Of a DNA stretch of 64,000 nt, positions 24,178 through 35,769 are shown piece after piece; within the stretch, counting starts at the first letter, position 1; each line of letters opens with the position of its first letter. Below the pieces are notes generated by a model, which saw nothing but the letters and a program-made list of their open reading frames with translations, searched no databases and was not told the origin of the DNA. A program made the translations under genes and the position numbers. The stretch is taken from positions 88,171,741 to 88,235,740 of the forward strand of contig CM041465.1 of the NCBI GenBank assembly GCA_023213395.1, written 5' to 3'. The stretch comes from Cycas panzhihuaensis (Eukaryota > Cycadophyta).

Positions 24178-24934
24178 TTATAACTCCTTCCTTTTATAAC
24201 AATCCTTCTTGAGGTGGCCTATGTTAGTGTAGTGCCAACATTTGAGCTTACTCTTATTGTCTTTTAACTTTGACCTCGATGTGTCCCTAGAGCTTTGTCC
24301 TTTCTCAATCATTTCACCTCTTATTATCATAGCTTCTAGTGTGGAGGTTTCAAGACTAGACTTCCTCTTCATCTCTTTCGTTAGTAAAGCACTCACAATA
24401 GAATCATAGTCTAATTCATCTATAGTACTAAAACTAATTAAATTGACAATATTATCCTAAGATTCCAATAATGAACATAACAAGGTAATGGCCTTATCCT
24501 CATCCTCAATCTTGATATCAATACTAGTCAACTGACAAATAAGAGTATTAAAAATATTTAAATAATTAAGAATTTTTGTACCTTCTTTTATCCATAATAA
24601 ATATAATTGCCTCTTCAAGTAGACTTGATTCGTCACTGATTTAGTCATGTACAAGTCTTCCAATCGAGTCCATAATCCTATTGTTGTTTTCTCCTCTACG
24701 ATGTTAAATAGAACTTTGTCTGCCAAGCACAATCGTATTATGCTAAGAGCCTTTTTTATCTAGATCATCCCATTTATCATCATCCATCCCTACAAATTTC
24801 TTTAGTTTGCCTTCCAAAGTTCTGTACAATCTCTATCATATCAGAATATCATACAGTTTTAGCTTCCATAATTTGAAGTTATTTTTACCATTGAATTTCT
24901 CCACCTTGAACTTTATATTCATCAGTTTTCCCAT
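24178..24934 (-). pseudogene. Copia A gag
   Basis: The ATG at 24934 begins MGKLMNIKFKVEKFNG, the typical start of a copia gag of the UBN2 (gag-polypeptide) type, and K-L-W-K-L-K follows. The piece 24457-24732 continues with GLWTRLEDLYMTKSVTNQVY, and 24178-24396 ends with the knuckle at 24199-24240. That knuckle reads C-W-H-Y-T-N-I-G-H-L-K-K-D-C: the second zinc-binding Cys is Tyr (TAC at 24229-24231). Several stops interrupt the first 70 codons. Confidence 0.88.
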
Positions 24935-25006
24935 TTGGTATAGAAAAAGTTAATACCAAAACCTTCACAAACTCACTGTAAAAATAAAAGTGGCTTTGAT
25001 ACCACT

Positions 25007-25663
25007 TATTGAGAAAACTAGATCCCAATAACTAAAAACCGCCATCAAGATCTAAACTCTTTTGCAACTAGTTATAGGAATTGAAACTGAAATTTAACAT
25101 GGAAGTTCTTAAACCAAAGATAATATAATAAATAAATTTGAAAGCTAAAACATCACATATACACTAGATATAATGTGGTAAAACCCTAATAGTATGCTAG
25201 GGAAACATCCGCATAGGAAAGGTATTGATATTTATTATCCAAGAATGGAGAAATGTATATAATCTGCAGTAGAATACTTACAGTAATAACAATCAATAGA
25301 CTCTTCTTAATATAGTACATCCAATACATCAAATACCATCAACATAATGAAAAAACACCATAAGTAAGGCTATATGAGAGAGTCATACAAGGCACAAATC
25401 TCGACCATCAAATCTGGGATATTTTTAACGAATGATCTTGATTATTTTTACAATTTAGTATGCTTTACAATGCTAACTTTTTGGATCAGGGGCTACTTCC
25501 CCCAAGCTCCCATTTGTGGGGGTGGTTTTGGCACCCCTCGCATCCCCCAGCCAAGGGGGGCTCTTGCTCCCTTTAGATTCCCTTGCAAAAGTTTAGGGGG
25601 AAATCACATTACCAACCTGCTAAAATTTTTGCCTCCAAAATATTATTATCACATTATCTAACA
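25007..25663 (-). repeat. Copia A 5' LTR
   Basis: It starts TGTTAGATAATGTGATAATA on the minus strand at 25663 and ends CTCAATA at 25007, followed by ag and the primer-binding site. Its partner is 20299-20959. The same LTR recurs in the second contig at 53657-54306. Confidence 0.92.
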
Positions 25664-26559
25664 CAAGGAATAAATTAAGAAGTAAAGTAAGGAGGCCAAA
25701 CTTTAAATGGCCAGAGAAGAAATGCTCCTAGACCTAATATATCAAAAGTAGTGCAATAACCAATTAAGTAGTGACAAGCCATTACTAATATACCAACTTC
25801 ATGGTAGCCAATTCCTCTAAGGCATTTAGACAATGCAACTGAAAGTTTGCCTAAAGAATATAATATTGTGAAAGACTTGCTTTTAGATATTCTATAGGTA
25901 TGAATATACATTAGGTAATAAGGTTACCTATACAAAAGGAATAGCTTATCAACATATTATTGTCAAAAGAGTTTAGATAGAACATCATTGCCATACAAGG
26001 AGAGAAAATAATTAAGACAATTATCCTCCCAGTAAAGTCTATGAATAATCCTATTTATTTATCAATAGAAATGCATGATGAGTTTATACTACACAATTAT
26101 ATAGTTCATGTAGGAGCACTGCACAATGTGATGCCTTTTGTTATGATATAAGGCCTAGGGTTATAATGCACAAAAGTTGACTAGTTTATTAGAACTCTAG
26201 ACAATAGTGTTATGTTTACAGTTATGTAAGCCAAGGATCTAATTGTCAACCTCTTAGCAAATTTGAAGGTGATGGATGTTATCTCAATCATGGTGGTTGG
26301 TATGCCACCTGCATATGGTCTACTATTAGGCAAAGATTGGTCTCATCAAAGAAGAGTAATATTTCATATCAAAATGGGTTCTATAGCTTTCTTATTATAT
26401 TGAGATATCATCTCTTTCCCTAGGGAAGAAAGGTATTCTAATCATGTGTAAGTAAATGGAGGAGGAATTGGTAGATACCATTTTGTTTCTAATGCCATGG
26501 GAACTTTTACCATTTCTTCATGCTAAAATAAAGGATTACCTATATAGGAAGAATAAAAA

Positions 26560-27010
26560 TATCAAACTAAGAAAGGAAACCTCACATAAATCTAGACTTG
26601 CACTTTAAACTTAGAGTAGGTGCTAGTGTTGTTCATAGATTCCTTGTAGGACACACTAATGTTTTCTTATCTGTTCAAATTTGATTATGCTAATAATATC
26701 ACAAAGAATGAGGCCTTAATTCTAGGGTTGTAAAGGGTCAAAGCTTGAAGATTAAATTGCTAAGGGTCTACAGGGATTCTATCTTTGTAGTTCAACAAAT
26801 TAGGGTTTTTTGCTCTACCAAATATGAAAGTTTAAAATCTTATAAGTAAGAGAGTATTGGAACTCATAGACAACTCTTAAGCCTTCAACATTGCACATGT
26901 TCCTAAGGAGGATAACTAGTTTGTAGACTCTCTTGCAAGAGCAACATCCTTATTGGAAAATATCTTAGAAGTAGGCTGCAATCATGATGTAGTTGAGTTG
27001 ATTACCATAG
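26560..27010 (+). pseudogene. Archaeal-type RNase H of the gypsy element, upstream of RT
   Basis: The plus strand reads F-D-Y-A-N-N-I-T-K-N-E-A-L-I-L-G-L, the counterpart of C-T-N-N-x-A-E-Y-E-A-L in plant archaeal-type RNase H. Frame-shifted VVQQIRVFCSTKYESLKSYK and FNIAHVPKEDN.FVDSLARA follow. These are hallmark blocks of the additional RNase H carried by Tat-clade elements. It lies between protease and RT, while the regular gypsy RNase H follows RT (28290-28700). To my knowledge this order is known in some Tat lineages; the more familiar order places the extra RNase H after the first. Confidence 0.75.
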
Positions 27011-27569
27011 TTGTAGTATCAGATAATATGAAATATTAACAAGTATTTGATGATGATTAGGAAAAGACTAAATAATTACATAAATAATAAGAGTCTAAAA
27101 TCAATTATGAGGTTGAAGTGGTAACCCTTAAGTAAAACAAGATCATTAAAAAGTATGGTTTCCTTGGAAACTCTTTAATGGAAATGATTCTCCAAAGATT
27201 AAACATATAGGATCTGAGATTTTAAAGAAAAATTTAGAGGAAAGAGTACTTGATAATTTGGGTACTAAGGAAAACCCTAAGACCATTTTGATAAATAATG
27301 CTTACTCTCAAAAGGAAAAGGAAAATATTATTTTTCTATGCATAGAATATCAAGACATCTTTGCTTGCTCTTATGAAGATATAAAGGTATCCAACCTTGA
27401 TATAATCCAACATTAGATTCCTTTAAAGTCAGGAGTTAGATCTTTTAAATAGAAGAAAAAGTTAGATAACCCTAAAATAAAGGACTTGATATGGAAAGAG
27501 GTGTAGAAGTTAAGATATGCAAATAAAAAAATTCCAGTTAGGTATTTAGAATGGGTTGTAATTTTGGTT

Positions 27570-28275
27570 TTGGTCTAAAAGAAAGATTGAAATATTGTTT
27601 ATGTGTTGATTTTCAAAACTTCAATAAGCATTCCCTTAAGGACAATCACCTTCTCCTACAAATAGAACCATTTTTTTGAAAGGCGTTAAATGGATTCTCT
27701 GGATTCAATCAAGTATTGGTGACAATTGAAAATATACATAACTATTTTTACCATACCGTGGGGCATATTTGCTTGCAAGAAAATGTCTATTGGGTTGATT
27801 AATATTATACCAATATTTCAAAAGGTTATGGACTATTTATTTAGGGATTTGATTGCCATCATAAGCATCATCTATTTAGATGACATGATTGCCATCTCTA
27901 AGAAACAAGTAGATAATATGGAATAACTAAGATCGAGAGTCCAAAAATATTGGCAATTTGGTATATCCCTTGATCTGAAAAATAATATTTTTGGTGTTAC
28001 TGAATGAGAATTACTAAGATATACAATTTCAAAAGAAGGGACATATGTTGACCTTGAATGAGTAGTGACAATTAAAGAGCTATCATTACCTATTAATAAA
28101 AAAACAACCCAATCTTTCTTTGGTAAGATTTTTTTTGTTTTTAGAAGATTTATCCTAGATTTAGCTAGGGTAACCCTTTTCATTAATAAGTTGCTCAAGA
28201 AATCTTTGCCTTTTATGTGGGATTGTCTTGCTCATAAAGCCTTTGATAAGATCAAAGGTATTATCATGTAATTCT
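27570..28275 (+). pseudogene. Gypsy reverse transcriptase core
   Basis: CVDFQNFNKHSLKDNH..L (27600-27660) and N-G-F-S-G-F-N-Q-V-L (27695-27720) are RT blocks. The frame 27726-27926 has TIPWGIFACKKMSIGLINI, followed by the catalytic Y-L-D-D at 27873-27884, which is intact. Family members have T-P-W-G-T-F-x-Y and M-P-F-G-L-x-N-A, so several structural residues have changed. The 28065-28271 frame carries the RT thumb/connection (SFFGKIFFVFRRFI). Confidence 0.9.
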
Positions 28276-28289
28276 TGATATCAACTAGA

Positions 28290-29880
28290 ATTGACTTTGA
28301 CAAGGACTTCATTTTCTGTTACTATGCTTTACATGGAGTTCATGTAGCCATGCCATTGTACAAGGATGTAGATAACTAAGAAAGGCCAATAGTCTTTTTA
28401 AGTAGAGCTTTGAATGGTTACCAACTAAGATACATGGAAGTTGAGAAGCATGCATATATCTTGGTAAAGGTAATTGAAGACTTCATGTCTTATATTATTT
28501 ATAATTATATAGTAGCATATGTCCCATTAATCCTAGTAAAGGTTATGCTTACTCAAATTGAGCTACTAGGAGATGGGCCAAGTGGTTGACCAAAATCTAG
28601 AGTCTTAGAATTACTAAAGGACAAAGTTTCTCTAAATTAATAGTAGAGAGTGAAGCTTAAAATTTGATGATAGTCAAGTGGAATTTTTAAGCTCGAAAGG
28701 AAAGACTCACTAATACAATTCTAATTAAGGAGTGAACTTTATCTCATTTCTTGCAAGATGTGAAATTTTATCTTGAAAATTCTAAAATGTTTTGAGTATA
28801 TAGATAGAGAGGTTCAAAGATCACTAAAGTTAAGGGTGATCCCATATGTTTTAGTATATGTGTGGTCTTGCAAAAGGAGCTATGATGGAATCTTGTTAAG
28901 ATGCTTAACCTTGGAAGAGGAATATGATGTTTTTAAGGAATTCCATGTAAGGAGGTGTGGAGTGTATTTAAGATCTTATAAGATCTTCAATGCCTAAAAG
29001 ATCTTAAGAGCATACTATTTTTGGCCTTTATTTTTAAAAAAGCATTCCAAAAGATTAAAGGTTATATTGCTTGTTAAAAGTTTATAGGAAAATAAAAGGC
29101 AAGGCTAGTATATGTTGATCAACTTTTTGAGAATTGGAGTCTAGATTTTATTAGTCCTATTAACCTACTATTAAGGAAATGATATATATTTATTTTAATA
29201 GCAACAAACTATTTTACTAGATGGGCAAAGGCATTCATTACCAAAAGGGAAACTACTAGTATAATGATATATTTTATGTAGGATATTATAATTCCAAAGT
29301 TTAGAGTGTCTCATTATGTGTTTTTGATAATGCCGTAGCATTTATCTTAATTGAGATGTCAAGTTTCTGTAAAGAAATGAGTATCGACTTGAATACTTCA
29401 TTTAATTAAAAGGATTAATTTCCAAACTATATTAAAAGGATTGGCATGTAGAGTTATATCAAGTATTATGGGTCAACAAGATAATGACAAGGAAGCTCTG
29501 AGGTACTATCTTTACCTATTGGTATATGGAAAGGAAGCCATTCTTGTATCCCATCTTACATTGAATATCCTTTAGTTAGTTGATCAAGAGGATTATGAAA
29601 TAACTCTTGTGACAAAGAGACTCAATCACTTATTAACTTTATAGGAGAAGCGAGAAGAAGCAAAGGATAATCTTAAGGCTTATAAACAAAAAATACAACA
29701 TTTTTTGATAATTTTTTTTCTCAAAAACCAAATTTAGTTCAGGAGAGAGTTCTAGTGTAGGACAAAGCCAAAGAAAAGTCAAGAGTCCATAAGAAGTTTG
29801 ATTTCTTATGGCTAGGACCATTCACTATTTTTGAAGAATTGGAGAAAATGCATTCAAATTAAAAATAATAAAGTAGAGGA
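28290..29880 (+). pseudogene. Gypsy RNase H and integrase remnant
   Basis: RNase H: RALNGYQLRYMEVEKHAYIL (about 28403-28465). Integrase: the zinc-binding region corresponds to ILLRCLTLEEEYDVFKEFH (28890-28950), with HVRRCGVY after it. The core begins WSLDFISPIN (29140-29175), then ATNYFTRWAKAF (29200-29235). A later YGKEAILVSHLTLNIL stretch (29525-29575) and ending GPFTIFEELGENAFKL (29815-29860) are usual for the gypsy integrase C-terminal part. No chromodomain is seen, as expected for Tat. Stops and frame changes are numerous. Confidence 0.82.
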
Positions 29881-30013
29881 GTTACTATTAAAACATCTAA
29901 CAACCTCTTTATTACTTTGTAATTTATAAATATTTATATCTATGTAACATAGGTGTGACCCTCCATTGTAAATTTAATTGTGATGTAAAGATTGGTTGAG
30001 TTCATTACCTTTG

Positions 30014-30361
30014 TGTTAGAAAATAAGCATGCAAAGCTCTATACCATGTTAGAAAAATAATATGCTATGCATGCAATATATGAACTAAGATGGTGAGTTA
30101 ATGATACAACAATGAAGCTCAAAGAAGATGAAGTATGTACAAATGAACACGAAAGATGGAGAAATGACCAAAACTCAAATTAAAATAAATGATAATATAT
30201 ATACTTATAGTACAAGCTCACCATTAATGAGAGAACTCCATTGGCCAATCTTAAAAGTAGCACACATCTCTATATGGCTTACAACCTCAAATATAAAATA
30301 TATATAAATGTAGAGAGAGTATATATGAGGGTGATTATGTAAGTGGATATTACACCCAACA
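30014..30361 (-). repeat. LARD-like element, left (3') LTR
   Basis: Ends are TGTTAG at 30014 and cccaaca at 30361. The 348-bp partner at 38325-38672 has the same length. A duplicated internal phrase (gttagaaaataa at 30015 and gttagaaaaataat at 30048) occurs in both LTRs. Confidence 0.92.
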
Positions 30362-30960
30362 TTTCCCCCCTATAATAGTCAATTACATAATGAAATGTCA
30401 CATCAAATGATAAGTGTTGAGTCTTCAATTAAATGCTAGATCATAAGCTATTACAAGAATATAACTAGTTACTAATGTTCATATGAGGAGAGAACACCAT
30501 CCACTGGACCACATAGATAGCCAATTGCTGTGACTATTGGTAAACTAAGATGTTCCTTTGTGTATATGGTTCAATCAATGTTAGTAAGAGTAGTTGTAAA
30601 GGGATCCCACCTCTTGTTTAAATGGGATAACGCAAATAGTCTTCAAATGGTTCTATGGCCTCAAATTACCTCTATGGGCTAAAAACATACCTCTTTGGGC
30701 TTACATCATGCCACCATGGACTAAACATCTAATAATAAATGTTATATATGAATTGAAAGATAGATGTGACTTAAGTACAACATGAATGACTCTCTCATAT
30801 AATAAAGTTCAATATGAAATGGGTTCTCTAGAGCTAAAAAATGAGACCTTAGTACATGTTATCCCCCTTATTTGGGGTATATCATATCAATAAATATCAT
30901 GGAGTCTTTAAAAATATATATATATACTTGAAAAAACTAAAAAATAAAGAAAAAAAGAAG

Positions 30961-30980
30961 TTTTTTTTTTTTTTTTTTTT
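30961..30980. repeat. Poly-T run in the LARD-like interior
   Basis: Twenty consecutive T in this copy and 19 in the second copy (59599-59617), preceded in both by an A-rich stretch. It is useful as a marker of base-level difference between the two copies. Confidence 0.9.
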
Positions 30981-32370
30981 GTCTTTGGACTGAAATTTTT
31001 GCATTAAATCGACTACAAATAATATTAAGGGACCTGCCAAATGAAAGCTCTCTCAATTATAAATCCAATGCAACTGATGGGATTGAAGACAAAGTCTCTT
31101 AGCTTAAGTTATAATAAAAAAGATGACAAAGACTCTATAAATGCTGAAAATTAGGGGTTTAAACCCTATCACCAGCGAGCTAAAGATCTTATGGGCACTT
31201 AATGTGACCTAGGGCTTATACAAACAAGGGTTGGGTAGACCTAAAAAATTATCCAATATAATTAATATAATTTTTTTGAATGTAAAAAAAATATTAATCA
31301 TGCCCAAAACATTAATATACACAAATAAAATATAAAAACCCTATTAGGGTTTACATGCCATTTTTGCTGAATCACCATTATTTTATGATTATAGGTTGTA
31401 AGTATACACAAGGGGGGCAGCATGATTCAATTGGCTTTGCTCCTTGATGCAGAGCAGTACCAAAATATTCACTTTTTGTCTTTAAAGATTTAACTTTATT
31501 CTCATGCAAAATCTCTATTTTTCCACTGCTCAACTCATTTCTGGCCTCTATTCCTGATAAGAAAATACTTCTTACTCAGAATACTCTAAATCTCCTTCAC
31601 TACAGTTTGAAAAGCAAGAGTAACATTTGTAGCATCAAGTGCCATCATATGTTTATCACAGGGCTTCCATTGTTGTCTATAGATGCATTTGCTCTTAGTG
31701 ATGGCAGTGAGCTCTATTCTCCTTCACCTCATGTCTCTTAATAACTGCTCTTCTATTTTGACTACTGTTATAAAGAGACAAATCAAGTGTCACCTAATCA
31801 TAGAAGACCTTCTTCCAGAAATGCCATGCTATAGAGATAGGTCTAGACTTGGTGCACTAACAAAGTCAACATCATCTACAAATGACTACTTATGGCTATT
31901 AAACATGGAACAACCATGAGCCCTTAGAAAAGAATGTTCTTGACTTTCCCTATCAAATTTGTTAGGAAAGCCAAACATGGAACTGTTGGGCTCTAGGAGA
32001 GAATCATAGGAATCATCATCTGCTAAATCACTTTCTCCAGTTCTAAAAAAATGGTGCATACTAATAGCCCTTCTTGATAGAGGGATTAACTAGTAAGAGA
32101 ATGCATTATATCCACTAGTAACTTTGCAGAGTTTAGGACAACCACCGATAACTCTATAGAGTTTAGTACAACCACCTATTCTCTACAAATCTTTATTTAC
32201 TTTAATTTCTTCAAACCTCTTCTACAACTTTAACATCTATACCATCTATTACTGCATAATAGAACATCATTCAGACACTTGACACTACACATAGCTATAG
32301 GAGATGGTGCTCTAGAATAACTGAGATTATAGGTCAGGCGAGTATGGCTACAGTGAGCATGGGATGGCAA

Positions 32371-32555
32371 TATTAGAAAATAATGTTTATCCTAAGTCAT
32401 AAGTTGATATGTCTTATGCATCCTTAAGTGACTATTAATGCACATCAATTACTGGTTGGTTCTAGGGTGGTTATAAACCCTATTAGTATATATGTACTTA
32501 CACCATGGATAAGAATTGAATCAATTCTTTCTTTGATCATTAAGTTTGTCCAACA
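32371..32555 (+). repeat. Copia B 5' LTR
   Basis: It begins tattagaaaataatg, where the partner has tgttagaaaataat, so the canonical TG start has mutated to TA. It ends tttgtccaaca. It is a short LTR for a copia element. Confidence 0.92.
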
Positions 32556-33244
32556 TGGTATCAAAGTGGGACACCTGGACCTATTAAAGAAGAAGATCAT
32601 CCTGAAGCTAGACCAGACCAAAAAAACTAAAGGATCTAAAAGGAAGCTAGAAGGATGAAAGAGGAAAGTGCTAAGCCACTTAAAGGTAGAAAGGACTCTA
32701 GACTAGTTCCGTACAACACCAGAGTATCAATTCATATAGCCGTACGATCAATTTTTTTGAGGTTCTTAAATTGACGCAAAACTTTGCCAAAATATAGATT
32801 GAGGTATTTCAAGCAAGTTTTCCTTCTATGGCAAGTCCATCTAAGGTCATCTTCATCAAGTTTTTTGCTAAAAACAAGTTTGCATGGAAGAGAGAAAATA
32901 CAGTGAAAAATCTTAAATTTTCTTCATTTTTTCACTAAAGATTGGATGTAAAAGATCTGTTCTTAGATTTCAATCACATTTGAAGACTTTTTCACAATTA
33001 TTTATGGCTATTTCAATCAAAATAAGTAATTTCCCTCTGGAACCCTAGCCATAAATTATAGTTTTCAGGGCTGATTTCTTCTCCGTTTGAAGTCAGATTT
33101 TAGATCTGAGTGCAGATTCTAGTTTGCCTCTGAATAAGATTTCATTCAAGGTACACTTCATTTCCATACATATGACTTACATGCTATCACAATCCATACA
33201 ATCATATAGCCTAGGGCATCAAGAATTATATTTTTGGCTTAAGA

Positions 33245-34110
33245 ATGACATCCTTCATGTTAGCCTTATTCGAAAGTGAAAAACTCATTGATAATAATGA
33301 TCACATATGGAAGATTAAGATAGAAACCTTCTTAGGGCAAAAAATATCTAGTAAATTGCTATTGGAAATGAAGCTAAACCTTAAGATGCAGGTGATGCTA
33401 AAACTAATTGGGAAGAAAGGGATAATACTGGACTCATAATATTAAAACTATCAATATCTGACCCTCTTTTCATTTATGTAGAAAGTCTTTATTCTACCTA
33501 AAGCATTTGGAAATATCTAAAGAATTTGTATGGCGAAAAAAATGGAGCTAAGATAATAACTCTTAAAGAGGAATTATTCAAACTCCACATGAAAGAGTAA
33601 AAAATAATCATAGAATTTTTACATAAGGTGATTTCGCTAAAAAATGATTTGGATAGTGTAGGTGATCTAATCTCATATTAAGCATTAGTGGAATTCATGG
33701 TTAGAAAACTACCCAAGTTATTTGATATTATAATAAACACCATCACTAATGCAAATCAAATAACAACTATGATAACAGACACCTTGATAGGACTCTTACT
33801 CCAATAGGAGTAAAGAAATAGGCGATACAAAGATGTAGGAGACCTTGAGGACACATTTGCATCCAGAATGAGTGTGGGATCTAGAGGGTCAAGTAGAGGA
33901 AGAGGAAAAGCTCCAGAAACTCGTACTCCATCACGAGGACATTGGTAAGACTCAAGAGGATGAGGCAGCAATACACCATTAAAGATTTGTTACTCTTGTG
34001 ATAAGATTGGTCACTTTGTTAATTCCTATAAAGCCTTTGATATATGTTACCATTATGGAAAATTAGGACACTACCCATACTGGTGCAAGAAAGCAAACAT
34101 CTAAAGAGGA
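33245..34110 (+). pseudogene. Copia B gag with two zinc knuckles
   Basis: The frame starting at 33245 reads HIWKIKIETFLGQ, the usual copia gag W-x-x-K-M/I-x-x-x-L segment. A Gly/Arg-rich stretch (33870-33960) precedes two knuckles. The first (33988-34029) is C-Y-S-C-D-K-I-G-H-F-V-N-S-Y: the last Cys is Tyr. The second (34045-34086) is C-Y-H-Y-G-K-L-G-H-Y-P-Y-W-C: the second Cys is Tyr. Both changes are single G-to-A transitions that abolish zinc binding. Stops lie between 33440 and 33700. Confidence 0.88.
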
Positions 34111-34187
34111 AGAAGCCCATGGGAAACTATAGCAAAGAATAAGAAGGCGACGATGAGAATGATGAAGAGGAAGAAACAAAGTTCATT

Positions 34188-35480
34188 GTGGCACTTACAA
34201 TAAGCATCCAGGATAAAGACATATGGTACATAGGTTTAGGAGCGTTACATCATATGATAGGTCGAGAAGAGTGGTTCAAGACTTTACAGCCCTATACCAC
34301 CAACAAATTAGTAGAATTGGGAGACAAATACTCCCTTGAAATTAAAGGAATTGGAATTGTTGCAGTTAAAATAAAAGATAGAATTAAAAAAAATTAGAAA
34401 TATAATTTTAGTGTCAAGTCTAAAAATGAATCTCCTATCTATCTCTCAACTAAAAGAAGGGATTAGTCATGTTTGATGAAAAGGGTTTTGTTACATCCTT
34501 GATATGAAAAATAATAGGAATATAATTGTAAAAGGGGTTAAAAGTAATGACCTATATAGGCTGCTATCACACCCCATTTTGCTTGATGTAAAAACTTGTG
34601 CTACTATAAGTCTTAATGAGAAAATGTGGCATTTGAAGTATGGTAATCTTCCCATAGAAAAATTAAAAAATACAGAGAAGAAAAGCTTAGTGACTAGTTT
34701 GCCTCACTTCACATCAAATAATTTCATTTGTAAAGGGTGTCAATTTAGTAAACAACACAGACAACCATTTCAAGAAAGTAAGTGGCAGGCCCAAGAAAAA
34801 TTAGAATTGATACATACAAATCTATGTGGTCCTTTCACTCCACACTCCATAAAAGGAAGTAGATACATTTTTACTTTTATAGATGATCTGACTAGAAAGA
34901 TTTGGGTTTATTTTTATGTACTAAATCTGATGTTTTTGATATGTTTAAAGAATTCAAAGCTGAAATAAAACTAGAAACTAATACCAAAATCAAATGCATA
35001 AGGTCTAACGATGGAGGTGAATATATCTCCAAAGAATTTTTGGAGTATTGAAAAGCTAGAGAAATACAAAGATAATTTTCAACTCCCTACACACCCTAAT
35101 CCAATGGGGTTGTAGAAAGAAAAAATAGGGTTCTCATGGAAATGGCAAGGAGTATGATGCATGGGAAAAATGTTCAAAAGTCATACTAGGATAAAGCAAT
35201 TAGTATAACCTACTATTTACTAAATAGAAGTTCAACAAAGGCAATGGAATGATACACTCGAAAAGAAGCATAGTCAGGAAGGAACCCTGACATAAGCCAT
35301 CTAAAGGTATTTGGAAGTCAAGCCTTTATTCATATCCCAAATAAGAGAAGAACTAAGCTAGATTCAAAAAGTTTGGAATGCATCATGGTAGGATACAACA
35401 AAAGTTCAAAGGCATACAAGTGTATAGATCCCAAAACCAATAAATTTTATGTAAGTCGAGATGTTATCTTCAATGAGGAA
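34188..35480 (+). pseudogene. Copia B protease and integrase
   Basis: The protease region (34188-34397) has WYIGLGALHHMIG where copia proteases have W-x-x-D-S-G-A-S-H-H-M: the catalytic Asp is Gly. GAG-pre-integrase follows in 34504-34968 (MWHLKYGNLP, CKGCQFSKQ). The integrase core begins LIHTNLCGPFTP, then TFIDDLTRK. The second acidic block reads RSNDGGEYISKEF (about 35003-35043). NGVVERKNRVLMEMA (35104-35148) and HLKVFGSQAFIHIP (about 35299-35341) are typical. The C-terminal piece 35373-35774 has GYNKSSKAYKCIDPKTNKFY. Stops and shifts lie at 34396, 34950 and 35050-35370. Confidence 0.9.
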
Positions 35481-35769
35481 GACAAAGAAGAAAATACAAG
35501 TAATAGAAAGGATACCTCAAGCGACTCCACCATGCAACTTTGTAAAGAAAAATCGGATATAACTTTAGAAGAAATCTCAAAAGGATCCGCCTCATCCCCG
35601 AAATTGTACTCAGACTCCACCATTGAAGAAGGCCCCTCTGAAGAAGCAAATGTTGAAGGAAAGAAGGTCCCCAGATGGTATCTCAAAACTATAAAGGAAA
35701 GTAAAGGTGAGATATTTTCTCATAGAACTAGAAGCCAAAATCCAAGGGCCTTATTTAGTAGTATAGAGT

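Larger units (their letters stand above)
20299..25663 (-). mobile_element. Copia A: complete but dead Ty1/copia element
   Basis: Two LTRs (20299-20959 and 25007-25663) enclose minus-strand gag, protease, integrase, RT and RNase H in copia order. The tRNA primer-binding site TGGTATCAAAGCC lies at 24992-25004, two bases inside the 5' LTR, and a purine-rich AAGGTGAAGA lies beside the 3' LTR at about 20960. The flanks are taagg (20294-20298) and caagg (25664-25668), a 5-bp target duplication with one mismatch. The LTRs differ by roughly 15-20% in the part I compared by eye, mostly transitions, so the insertion is old. The host sequence on both sides is the gypsy element. Confidence 0.92.
25664..30008 (+). 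pseudogene. Tat-type Ty3/gypsy pol remnant
   Basis: After the copia A insertion the gypsy reading resumes. In order: protease with the active-site region read as H-V-G-A (about 26100; the catalytic Asp appears to be His) and AYGLLLGKDWSHQ (26310-26350); an archaeal-type RNase H (about 26560-27000); the RT-entry segment IPLKSGVRSF (about 27420-27450); RT (27570-28270); RNase H (28290-28700); and integrase (28870-29870). The domains are broken by many TAG/TAA stops and frame changes. The 3' part runs to 30013, where the LARD-like element is inserted. Confidence 0.88.

Noticed and set aside
27726-27926. Functional reverse transcriptase because the Y-L-D-D box is intact
   Set aside because: Stops and frame changes on both sides and a lost protease Asp show that the element is dead.
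33756-33971. Minus-strand frame in copia B (and its twin at 62393-62608)
   Set aside because: It is antisense to the Gly/Arg-rich part of copia B gag, and the twin exists only because the locus is present twice.
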